From: Metaphire vulgaris
Taxonomy: Eukaryota; Annelida; Clitellata; Crassiclitellata; Megascolecidae
Length of the DNA stretch: 64,000 nt
Direction of reading: 5' to 3'
NCBI GenBank assembly: GCA_018105865.1
Contig: CM030832.1
Span: 15,542,919 to 15,606,918 of the forward strand
Under the pieces are notes generated by a model. That model worked only from the letters and a program-made list of their open reading frames with translations. It searched no databases and had not been told where the DNA came from. This document shows, piece after piece, positions 32,473-64,000 of this stretch (its first letter is position 1; every line of letters begins with the position of its first letter). Both the position numbers and the translations under genes were made by a program.

Positions 32473-32870
32473 AAGTAAAAAGTAAGTAAGTAAAATCTCG
32501 TTAATTTCTAAAGCGCTTCCAAAAGATGCACTGAAGTAGCTCCTTATTCCTATGCGCTCAATCTCAAATGAAGTAGCTATAGCCAAAGGTGGGTCATTCA
32601 TGCTGGGTCATTTTAATCAAAGGGCGAGTGGGCAGGACGCTATAGCTATGGAGGAAATGATTTTATAAAGAGAAATGATTTTAGTTTAGAAAGAAAAACA
32701 TGAGGAGATGTTGCAAGAAGGGGAGAAAATTGTGACTCAGAGTTTGTTATTTGGCTTTGATGTAGACAACGAAGGGATGTTGGAATTGAGTTCCAAAGCT
32801 CAGGTGCCGCATATGAGAAAGCACGATTGCAAATTTTGAGAGATGATTGATTCAGAGATTCTTACCAAGT
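32473..32870 (-). pseudogene. LINE 3' end fragment with a (TTAC)n tail
   Basis: Starts GTAAGTAAGTAAAATCTCG like 28851, then ATAGCTATGGAGGAAATGA and GAGTTCCAAAGCTCAGGTGC, the last matching the APELWNS coding stretch in reverse. It is shorter and more decayed than the 28851 copy. Confidence 0.65.
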
Positions 32871-33039
32871 TCAGCGTCGATTCTGGGCACATTTAGCGAT
32901 CAGCCGATGGTGCGAGTATCTTGGATCGTCTATCATGGACTTGTATAGCTATACAATCAACGTCCACACATAGGATAATCGCAGTGTAATGAGCATGCAG
33001 AAAGTTGGCGCCATATGAATTCTAGTTTGCCTCTGCGCT

Positions 33040-33360
33040 GTCGTCTGGACCGACCTTAATGTATTAAATCGCTTCGTCCGTCACTGGTCACGTGACGCGG
33101 TCGTCGTCCATCGGCGCCGTTCGTAATCGGCGGAGTTGCTTCGTTCGGCATCGAATCCTTGGCCTCTGGTTGCCACAGCCGCTCCGGTCGACGACCGCGA
33201 AGACACCGCCATGACCAACTGACCGACGGACGGCGTCGTCGCCGGGACCGGTCGATGGTAGTGTCTTCAACGGCCGCCTCGTCTCCCGGCCGCCGTTGCC
33301 GTTGAATATCCAGTCGAACAAGGACGGCGTCGGTTTTTGTGTCTGTGAAAATTGCAAGCA
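33040..33360. promoter_or_regulatory. Isolated CpG-rich island
   Basis: About 320 bases with many CG dinucleotides (CGTCGTCG, GGCGCCG, CCGGTCGACG) in an AT-rich region, including a palindromic TCACGTGA (33089-33096). Both strands are open over about 100 codons (minus 33357-33088 and 33361-33056), but the composition alone would give that. It could be a promoter or first exon for an unseen gene, or the distant promoter of CMIP 8 kb downstream. No domain is recognisable. Confidence 0.45.
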
Positions 33361-33616
33361 TTGAGATTCACCTTAGCGCTAATAAATTCACACCGAATCG
33401 TTCGCTTTACCTTGAGGCAGGTTGGTAAACTGCGGCATTTGACGGATTTTTAAGCGCTGCCTGGATTAAAATCGTCGACCGTTGGGCTAAAACATGCAGG
33501 TGGAACCTTCGAGCATAATTCATTTGTTGTACTATATCTCCTTAAATCTTTGGATCTAGAATTAAAATATTTCTCTTCCAAATATCATTCGCGCGTCGTA
33601 ATATGTACCCCAAACC

Positions 33617-34491
33617 TAGGGTTGCCAGATGCATGGGTAGCCAAAGGAGGACAGAGCCAGACGAAAAGGAGGACAGAGGAGGACGCATTGGATGTTCCAA
33701 ATGAGAAAATTAATATAATTTCAATTGAAACTATTTACACCAAAATGCAAGAAACATTTTTACAGCAATTATTTATATATACAAATTGTACCTTTACCTC
33801 TATTATCTTTACTGCTACACAACATATTTCTCAGAGGTACCAACTTTTCAGCAAAGATCCTCGTCGATCACTTATACATAAAACTGTTTACAAGTAAGAT
33901 TCTCACTCTTTACATGGCGCTCTAAGTCAAAAGCTCCTGTATTACCCATGGACAAGTAACTATCACAGATCGTACACTGCCTCATTCTCGTTGCGTCCTT
34001 CGACGAAGCATGAAAACTTACTTTTCATTGTGTCTGAAAACTTGCATTTTCTCTTTGCAGAAGCCATTGCTGTAAAATTGGGCATTCAAATTAAGAACTT
34101 TAATCAGATGGATTTTAATTTACTGTTTCACGTTTACGTTTACAGTCTCTACGTTTGCTACCGGAAATGAAATTAACATTCTGACCATAGATTATTGCAT
34201 AGACGCTAGAGATAGAATGATGAGAGTCGAGTATTTTGGGACTTTGGACAATCGATATTGGTATTATTAAAATGCTATTTTAATATCGATGATTGGTCAA
34301 ACTGAGATAACGGACTAAAACGTATGAAATTCGTCAATACCACGAGAACAAAAATTGATAGCATACAAAATCTCAAAAGGAGGACATTTTACAATTTTTA
34401 GCTTCGCCTGGAGGGCGGAGGACACGGACCTAAAAAGGAGGACATGTCCTCCTTTTGGACATGGCAACCTCCTTTTGGTCAGGCAACCCTA
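33617..34491. mobile_element. hAT-like element, 875 bp, with transposase zinc-finger remnant
   Basis: Ends TAGGGTTGCCAGATGC and GGTCAGGCAACCCTA, with a perfect 8-bp duplication CCCAAACC at 33609-33616 and 34492-34499. The repeated AAAGGAGGACA motif occurs near both ends. The middle keeps minus-strand transposase sequence (33885-34080). Confidence 0.9.
33885..34080 (-). pseudogene. hAT-type transposase N-terminal zinc-finger remnant, frameshifted
   Basis: One minus frame gives KCKFSDTMKSKFSCFVEGRN and ENEAVYDL then a stop. A second gives MRQCTICDSYLSMGNTGAF and DLERHVKSENL. Together they follow the KCKF...L...F..GR...A.C..C...LS....G..DL..H order seen in many hAT-like transposases. A single frameshift near ENEA/MRQC separates the halves. 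Confidence 0.6.
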
Positions 34492-34499
34492 CCCAAACC

Positions 34500-35100
34500 A
34501 CGGTGTGCTGAGTGTCTATAGACCTCTGCCTGAAATGACTAAGTACTGTATTTTAGCTAAGACTATGATCCAATGACGAGAAGTCTCGCTTGCCGGAGTG
34601 TTGAAAATATGTCATATTGTCTGTCTGACAAGAAATAATAATGAAGTGGAAAAGCCACGCAAATACATTTTTGACTACCTGTTATACTGGTATTTGAGGA
34701 CATGTCAGCAACTTTGTGTATGACATGAGACGAACGGTACAAACATTATTTCGTTAGTGCAAGAGTAGTAATACAGTGGAAGGAATTAGAAGTAGTTTGC
34801 ATGCCTGGCGAGAAATATTGGATGATGTAAAATAATTCCAATAGTTGTAAAATAATTCCAATAGTTTTCACCTCACCAATTTGATGAAAGCTATGTTACT
34901 ACATATGTGCAGCAGCCTCTTGCCTGGAAAGTGAATATGTAATATTCCGGCTGACTAGACTTATCTCTAGAGGAGGTTTAGTTTTTCAGATTTAGCATTT
35001 TAATGTTAGACTAGAACGCAGGCTCGCGCCAGCACAAGTAGCGAGCAGCTGCAGTGCAGGCAGGCTCGCTTCGCTCGAGGCAATGAATATTCCAGAACGA
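34500..35100. other. Intergenic; short duplication only
   Basis: A 19-base direct repeat (AAAATAATTCCAATAGTT) occurs at about 34829-34866. No gene was recognised. Confidence 0.5.
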
Positions 35101-35275
35101 CCAATGAGAACGCTCACCCAGCCAACCAATCAGAACGCTTGAAGGTAACCAATGAGAACATCACACAGCCAACCAATGAGAACGCTCACACAGCCAACCA
35201 ATCGGAATGCTCGAACACTTGAAGGTAACCAATCAGAACGCTCACACAGCCAACCAATCAGAACGCTTGCACAGA
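35101..35275. repeat. Minisatellite of CCAAT boxes (7 copies)
   Basis: CCAAT(G/C)(A/G)GAACGCT units begin at about 35101, 35126, 35149, 35174, 35198, 35229 and 35254, spaced mostly 23-25 bases (one 31). Between them run (C)ACACAGCCAA or TTGAAGGTAA. All are on the plus strand. Each is a consensus NF-Y site core. Confidence 0.85.
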
Positions 35276-35399
35276 GCACAGAGGAAGAATCTTAATATGA
35301 TAGATTAAGTACAAGTAGCTACTATGGTACTACATTGTCATATATGCTAAATAAATAGGTTGTGCATAGTTACATTAAGCAGCAGTTACGTATGTACTG

Positions 35400-35790
35400 A
35401 TATTGTCTTGTCTTGTCTTTAACTGTCTTCGCTCTGAAGATTGGCTGCGTTGTGGACTGTCTTCTTCAAGTATTACGGTCTTCTGCTGCTCTTGTCACCT
35501 GCTCAATAGTTAGTCCTGTCCATTCTATGATGTTGTCTTCCCACTTTTTTCTTGGTCTACCTCTTTTTGTGATCCTAGCATTGTACCTTGTTTTATTTCT
35601 TTCTCTAGACATTCCTGTTTTGTTCGCACAATATGTCCCCAGTAATTCAGTTTTCTATTCTTTACTGTACTGATACATAAAACTGATAATATGGGCATGT
35701 GCTTGATGTTGTGTCTGACTTGAACGGTTGGGTTTACATGCATTTTGAAGTTGACTTCTTTTGTCAGCCACTGCTCATGAGTTTTCATTT
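35400..35790 (-). pseudogene. RTE-like retrotransposon fragment (minus strand)
   Basis: The minus strand reads KNRKLNYWGHIVRTKQECLE then KEIKQGTMLGSQKEVDQEKS, related to the RRLxWxGHVxRM...GRPRxxW motif. Heavily decayed. Confidence 0.6.
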
Positions 35791-36040
35791 GGGCCGTAGG
35801 GAATGACCGGAAACCGACCCATACATTTACTCCAGCCGGATAGAATGGTATTTGGCAATATCTGAATTTGCAAAATACTTATGTGACGAAACTACCGAAT
35901 CCAAATATTGATTTTTGCTTTGGTTTTTAATTTATTAAATGATCTAATTGTAACTTTACAGATGTTGTACTTTGAAGTTGAAATTGTGATTTTAAAACTT
36001 GTCAAGATAATTTATGCTTCTGGGACATGTGATAGCTTAA

Positions 36041-36113
36041 CCCCTTTATCGGCCATATATGCACACATGCGTCCGTTTTGCATTATGTTATAAATAAATG
36101 GTCGGTATAGGGG
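36041..36113. mobile_element. 73-bp piggyBac-type mini-MITE
   Basis: CCCCTTTATCGGCC / GGTCGGTATAGGGG between TTAA at 36037-36040 and 36114-36117. The core TTTTGCATTATGTTATAAATAAATGG is shared with 15754 and 40955. Confidence 0.8.
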
Positions 36114-36489
36114 TTAATGAGTCTTTTAGTTCTGAGGAAATGATTATCCTAATTATTTTCAACCTCAGGTAGTCTATCTGCAAACTCAAGACTTGCAGGG
36201 TCATTCTAATCCTGTGCGGTAATATTCACTTCGTATCTGGATCCCGCAGATGTTGACCAAAAATATCCGGATTCGGTGGAAAATACACATGCGGTCAATC
36301 CCTAATGGGCCAGGGCGGCATTGCAGCAACACTGAGACTTGGTTGTCACTGCTGCATTTAGTGATAGTGGCTGATTTGAATTGCTGTCAGTATATGCTTA
36401 TCGCCACTAGCTCACGATTACCAATATCATTAAAGAGCACTTTTAAACAAGATTTCAGTATTAAAAGTAGTTCTTTCGAACAGAGTCAG

Positions 36490-36730
36490 TAATAGGGAGA
36501 AGATTTAAAGGAAGACCGAAAAGATGTTGGGTGGATGGATTGGAAGAGGACCTCAACATGGCAGAACTGAATCTCAATGGAAAAACTGATTGAAAACGCT
36601 AAATGACCTTGGAAGAAATAGCAAAGAACAGAACTTTGGAAAGATGTCATGGAGAAGTCGATAGCTCGACACAGCTGGTGGACGAAGACCTGGCCTTCAA
36701 ATCACCACAGAAGTGCCAGCTGTACTTGTT
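36490..36730 (+). pseudogene. Retrotransposon ORF C-terminal fragment (GRPK...W family)
   Basis: GRRFKGRPKRCWVDGLEEDL then NMAELNLNGKT, followed in another frame by EIAKNRTLWKDVMEKSIA. The same family as 49740-50110 and 55677-56010. Confidence 0.7.
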
Positions 36731-37139
36731 ATAATCCATGGCATTCAGTAGCTGCTTCAAGTTATTGTATGTCTCTGTCATGTCGATAGCATGCACTACT
36801 AGAATAGATGGAAGACAATTTCCATTGTCTTAAGGTTCAGTTTTGAAGCGTTTAAAATAGTCTCATTTCTTGTGGGTCATTTATATAAGTGATTTCTAAG
36901 ACATTCATGAGGGCCCCTCAATATTGGGACAGAATACCTGATTACCTTCCTTTCTGAAGAAAGGCTCCAACTGCTGGTGGCGCTTTGGATATCCCACGAA
37001 GTCTGAAATATTTTAAATGCTCAACCTTTCTTACTGGCCTTTATATTGTATGCTATGATGTATGCTATTGCTTACTTCAGCAGCCTTCTGGCAGTAGTAC
37101 TGCATTTCATCAGAAAATGATGCAATAAACCCTGGATGA

Positions 37140-37260
37140 TGTGTGTATGATGGTTCGGACTGATCTTTTCGGCTTTAACTGGCTCTAATTCAATTTGGAT
37201 TTGGTGCACCATAGGCTGTTGCCCTGGTCATTTTGATAGTAGCACCATAGAAGTTGATAG
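37140..37260 (+). mobile_element. LINE 3' end
   Basis: GTTCGGACTGATCTTTTCGG ... GGTGCACCATAGGCTGTTGCCC ... GTAGCACCATAGAAGTT closely follows the 3' end at 12895-12995. Confidence 0.7.
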
Positions 37261-37289
37261 GTTGATTTAAACTTAAACTTAGCATGATT

Positions 37290-37420
37290 TAAAGTGGCTT
37301 AGAAGGCATTATTGCCTGTGTGAAAGTCACTAGGGGCACTAACGGGCTTGAGCCTGCTCCGTCAGCCTGATGCTCCAGCACGTAACCCACTCTGCCATAT
37401 TCCGCCCCTTATCTTATAGA
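37290..37420 (-). mobile_element. tRNA-derived SINE (minus strand)
   Basis: The minus strand starts GGGGCGGAATATGGCAGAGT. It has a box-A-like TGGCAGAGTGG and box-B-like GGCTCAAGCCC 40 bases on, then a GCCTTCTAAGCCACTTTAAA tail. Confidence 0.75.
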
Positions 37421-37429
37421 TTGATTATG

Positions 37430-37528
37430 CAATGTGATGCAATATTACATCATTTAAGGCTTATTTTGCCATCGGTTGATACCCTTGGGCATTAGAAATT
37501 GTGCTATAGAAGTGCTTAATTATTATTA
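37430..37528 (+). mobile_element. LINE 3' end with an ATT-rich tail
   Basis: GCCATCGGTTGATACCCTTGGG ... GTGCTATAGAAGTGCTTAATTATTATTATTT, a short cousin of the 12950-13010 tail. Confidence 0.65.
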
Positions 37529-37760
37529 TTTAGCATCTTGTTACAGTCCTACTGGATAAATTTACATCCATGGTGAACATAGAAAATGAGCTATATGAAA
37601 TATCTTCAAAATGAGAACCAAAATAAATTTTCATGATCATACTCATGTTCAGGACACCAAAATACTACAGATTATGTCCTTTTAAAGTCAGTAACATTTT
37701 TGCTGTTGACCAGTGTTATCCAGCCGGAGCGAATGTCCAGAGCGGTTTCTGGTCATTCCC

Positions 37761-38492
37761 AAGTAACAGAACATGTCTGCATATTTTCATGCTTTTATAA
37801 ACTCGTAAATAAGATAGTAGATAGTTTGTAATTTGTAGATAAGATTAACTTTGTAAATAAGATAATAGTTTCATTTAAGATATATTTACTTACACAAATA
37901 TATTGCAGATACTTGGAGGAACTGTATTGATATATTAGGCAGAATGTGAATGCCATGTCTAATGGCATCTAACTCCATTTATGTATTTGGAACCAAAGCT
38001 CGATAATATCATATGTATCATACATATTATATTTTTCATATCGTACACACACATATTTCAACGCATGACTCTTTGTTATATGCTATCAAATGGAGCAAAA
38101 ATGCCATAGGCCTACATAACCATGAAATTGCGTCACCTACCGCAGTTTGTTAACCATTTACCTGCACAAAGACATTGAAAGAGGAACAAGTGTTAACAGA
38201 GTGAATTTTTGGAATCAGTTAATAGGTAGAGAAGCTGGGGACCCTAGAAATTGTGCCAATGATTGCTACAGTGTATAGGAAAATATATGTCTATGTCAAG
38301 AGACTCTCATGGTTTAACATTTATTCACACTTTAAATGTGACAATATTGTATCAAACTTGTAGCAATCATTGCCTTACAAGAAGAAGAAAATGTACTGGT
38401 ACATGCCCAAGTGCCTAATAGTCAGTTTACTTTAGCCACTGTCTGAGACATACTCGGTTTCAGACTGGTCATTGTCTATCCATACTCTATAT
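37761..38492. other. Intergenic, no recognised feature
   Basis: Short near-duplicates of AGTTTGTAAATTTGTAGATAAGA around 37810-37870 only. Confidence 0.5.
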
Positions 38493-38843
38493 CAGAAGGT
38501 TCTCAACCTGTGGGTTGCGACCCCAACGGGGGTCGAATGACGATTTGCCAGGGGTCACCTGAAACCTTCGGAAATATGGGGTTGTCTCTTTTTTAATGTG
38601 CAAAACTTGTAATTGTGCAAAATGTTCCCATTGGTAGTGACTATTTTTTTTATACTATAATTGCCATTCGAGGATAGGCATTGCAGACATTTGAATCAGA
38701 ATGATTTCAAACACTCTAATTGTTATAGCATTATTATTTTTAACAGTTTACATTATGAACGAAAGTGATTTTACAGTTGGGGTCGCCACATTATGGGGAA
38801 TTGAATTGAAGGGTCACGGCACTATAAAGGTTGAGAACCGCTG
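38493..38843. mobile_element. hAT-like MITE, 351 bp
   Basis: Ends CAGAAGGTTCTCAACCTG and AAGGTTGAGAACCGCTG, with a perfect 8-bp duplication CTCTATAT at 38485-38492 and 38844-38851. Confidence 0.9.
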
Positions 38844-38851
38844 CTCTATAT

Positions 38852-40468
38852 GATTGCCACTAATTATATTTTTAGTTATTTGATGCAACTTACCTTTAAA
38901 AATGCAAGCTGTTACTTTCATAGTAATAATATAAATATCTACTCAACATAAATTATCGGAAGTGACGTGACATCACAATTGATATTGCTTGCTAAGTAAA
39001 CAAATGATAAGTAACCAGGCTGACTTATAAAATACGCGATTATCACGCGTGTATTTTATTTCTTTTATTAAATACGCACAGATTTTAACGTATTTTTTTA
39101 TTTTTTCATACGCATATGATAGTTTTGTTTCTTTGGAACCAAGTTTGCATTACAATCAACAGTCAACCCTTTTCCATAGCATAAGAAAGATACATCTCCC
39201 AACCTCACCAATGATACATATTTGTTTCTTATATATTTATGGCATATATGTGAATTGAAATTGTCGATGGCTGCACTGTAAAGTTTAGGATAATATTTTT
39301 GTTATAATGCAGGTGTCATCAATTGATGGTACTCCAAATCCATCAATAATAAAATCAGCCGAATGCCAGATAGTCATCAGAATGGGAACCAACGGGACAC
39401 ACTGGAGTTGCATCTTCAGAAATGGCTAAATGCCGTGTCTTAACAGCCAATGCCAGTCTTTGCACACAGTGCACTTTGTGTACTTGTGACTGAGGTGAAA
39501 TTTAAGAAAAAAATCATCTATTCAAGACTACATTTTACCGCATTCAGCACCCGGAGCATAATTATGTCTCAAATATGGCTATCCGCTGGGTTTGGGACAT
39601 ATACCTATGCAGTATGTCCTATATTCTCTGAACTGTAACACAATGACTGGCCCAACCAGAAATGTTGGGCTGGCACTGCATGTGTTAAAGTTATCTTTTG
39701 ACAACCAGTGATGGTCTTCAAACTTGTTTTGTGCTCCATTTAATGTTAAACTGTATAATTTTACTAATATTACTATGACGATCATAATTATAGTTTAGGT
39801 TAATTTTATTTATCACTGCCATCATCTTTAATGTTAAATGTCAGTGGTGCTTGTGAACTTTTTATTCCATGATATAGGTTATAGCTGTGTGTGTGTGTGC
39901 GTTTGTGTGTGTGTGTGCGCGTGCGCATCAACGACTATGCAGTATGTATATACTGTATTATATAAGGAACGCTCACACAGCTCAAACTGAATGAGAGCTA
40001 GCACACAATTCTATTATATCTTCAGTCAATTTTTTATCATAAGTCCGTTTGGAGCATATGGAGGGCATAAAAGTATATATATAATTATATATATATATAT
40101 TTATTTATTTGTTTATATATTAGGGCTGTACCAAATATCCGATTAGGCAGTGAATAATGCGCAAAATCAATTATTCTTATTCATCCGAATAATACCACCC
40201 AAAATATGAATAGTGTTCACATGATGACGAGAAGAAAGTAAAGCATAACATTTCCGGATTGTGTTCAGCGTGTTTTTGTGAAGCCTATATAGTATATACG
40301 TTAATTAAATAGTCATTCGAATTAGAGAAATTCAAACAGTTGAATTACATATACCATTTAATATTTACATTAATTTCAGATTAAGTAAAATTGTTTAGTT
40401 TAGACTTGAGACTTTAGAGTTTAGATATGGATAAGCGAAGTCAAATTTGGAAATATTTTTCATATGTA
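38852..40468. other. Intergenic with microsatellites and a partial hAT-like left end
   Basis: (GT)n mixture at 39887-39926 and (TA)n at 40073-40120. TAGGGCTGTACCAAATATCCG at 40121 resembles the left end of the 21284 family, but no partner was found. No gene. Confidence 0.5.
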
Positions 40469-40820
40469 ATGTAATGTAACAAAATATTTGTATAGCGCCT
40501 CTTCTAAAATCACTCAGAAGCGCTCCCACAGCAAATTACTGTATATTGACAAGGAGATAAGTTTTAAGTCCTTTCAAAAAGAGGGCCATAGAATTAGGAG
40601 TTGTTAAGCCACGCATACTGGCATCAAGAGCATTCTAAAGGATAGGGCCAACTGATTCAAAACCTCGCTTCAGGAACAAGGAGGTTCATGCTTGGGGCAC
40701 ACTGAGAAGAGCATTGGTTGTGGACCGAAGACATGGCCGACCAGGGATAGAGCTAAGAGGATGGAGTAGCTCCGAAAGTTAAGATTGAGTGATGATTTGT
40801 GATGATCAAACCAAAGTCAT
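40469..40820 (-). mobile_element. LINE 3' region, minus strand
   Basis: (TAATG)-type repeats, then TTTGTATAGCGCCTCTTCTA and CAGAAGCGCTCCCACAG. This is the usual inverted 3'-UTR look of invertebrate LINEs whose tails carry TATAGCGCC; an ATTCTAAAGGATAGGGCCAA stretch could be decayed coding sequence. Confidence 0.5.
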
Positions 40821-40868
40821 GTACATTTTGTACACTATTAAGTATTCGGTTGAATATTGCCATGTTGC

Positions 40869-40872
40869 ATTA

Positions 40873-40912
<40 letters not shown>

Positions 40913-40944
40913 ATGCAACATTATATATATATATATATATATAA
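40869..40944. repeat. (TA)n palindromic block
   Basis: Two (TA)n runs separated by TAATGCAACATTATA, able to form a cruciform. Confidence 0.9.
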
Positions 40945-40954
40945 TGTGCCTTAA

Positions 40955-41020
40955 CCCCTTTACCGGCTGCGACTCACCTATGCATCCATATTACATTACA
41001 AATAAATGGCGGTGGAGGGT
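40955..41020. mobile_element. 66-bp piggyBac-type mini-MITE
   Basis: CCCCTTTACCGGC / GGCGGTGGAGGGT between TTAA at 40951-40954 and 41021-41024. Core ATTACATTACAAATAAATGG as in 36041. It is 147 bases upstream of the CMIP ATG. Confidence 0.75.
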
Positions 41021-41166
41021 TTAACAGTCCTTGTATAGATGTATATATGTGTCTTGTCTAAAACAAATGGTGGTATTGATGATAGACTTAATGCTGCTGT
41101 TAATTTCTTTGTTAAGCTGCTGGACGGCTGATTTAGGAGATAACTTGGTTTCCTCCATTTGCCAAC

Positions 41167-64000
<22,834 letters not shown>

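Larger units (their letters stand above)
35799..37760. mobile_element. Possible 2-kb terminal-inverted-repeat element enclosing other debris
   Basis: GGGAATGACCGGAAACCG ... TACTCCAGCCGGATA (35799-35852) is matched in inverse by 37725-37760 (TATCCAGCCGGAGCGAATG ... CGGTTTCTGGTCATTCCC). Termini pair over about 45 bases. The flanks show no clear duplication. The interior holds a 73-bp TTAA mini-element, a retrotransposon fragment, a SINE and LINE 3' ends. Confidence 0.6.

Overview
This window is animal nuclear DNA: AT-rich, with GT-AG introns, interrupted genes, dense transposon debris and many microsatellites. The mix of TE families (non-LTR retrotransposon fragments, tRNA-derived SINEs, and many hAT-, piggyBac-, Harbinger- and mariner-like non-autonomous elements) together with a three-BIR XIAP-type gene, a CMIP gene and a TMEM9 gene fits a marine invertebrate, either a deuterostome or a lophotrochozoan. 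I cannot name the species. No operons, CRISPR arrays or bacterial-type systems are present.

Four protein-coding genes can be supported. (1) 756-899 (+) is the terminal exon of a CDC48/VCP-like AAA+ ATPase that enters from the left edge. (2) 1393-8268 (-) is a TMEM9/TMEM9B-type lysosomal membrane protein, tail-to-tail with gene 1. Four exons are placed; the exon for the transmembrane segment was not found. (3) 14472-26372 (+) is a complete six-exon XIAP-like inhibitor of apoptosis. It has three BIR domains and a C-terminal RING, 481 aa, with all splice phases consistent. (4) About 41167-63393 (+) is a C-Maf-inducing protein (CMIP) orthologue. Its PH-domain half and the start of its middle region are in the window; the LRR half lies beyond the right edge.

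Layout: 0-9.5 kb holds the ATPase tail and TMEM9, with MITEs in the introns and a CpG-richer, probably bidirectional promoter area near 8.3-9.4 kb. From 9.5 to 14.4 kb there are nested MITEs, trinucleotide microsatellites and a non-LTR RT remnant. From 14.4 to 26.4 kb is the IAP gene, whose large last intron holds a transposon-in-transposon composite. From 26.4 to 41.1 kb is an intergenic transposon graveyard with a CpG-rich island at 33.0-33.4 kb and a CCAAT-box array at 35.1 kb. From 41.2 to 64 kb is CMIP, whose introns hold two (TA)n-embedded retrotransposon derivatives, SINEs, MITEs and a 144-bp tandem repeat.

The genes do not form an obvious pathway; they are neighbours. The most notable observations are: a pair of compensating one-base frameshifts in a conserved CMIP exon (both at homopolymers) with a similar one in TMEM9; two RLE-type retrotransposon derivatives embedded in (TA)n repeats with the same 5' end and a 3' hairpin; about 70-bp TTAA-flanked miniature elements; and many hAT-type MITEs whose 8-bp target duplications can be read directly, including nested ones. 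All family calls come from reading motifs by eye; no search was run.
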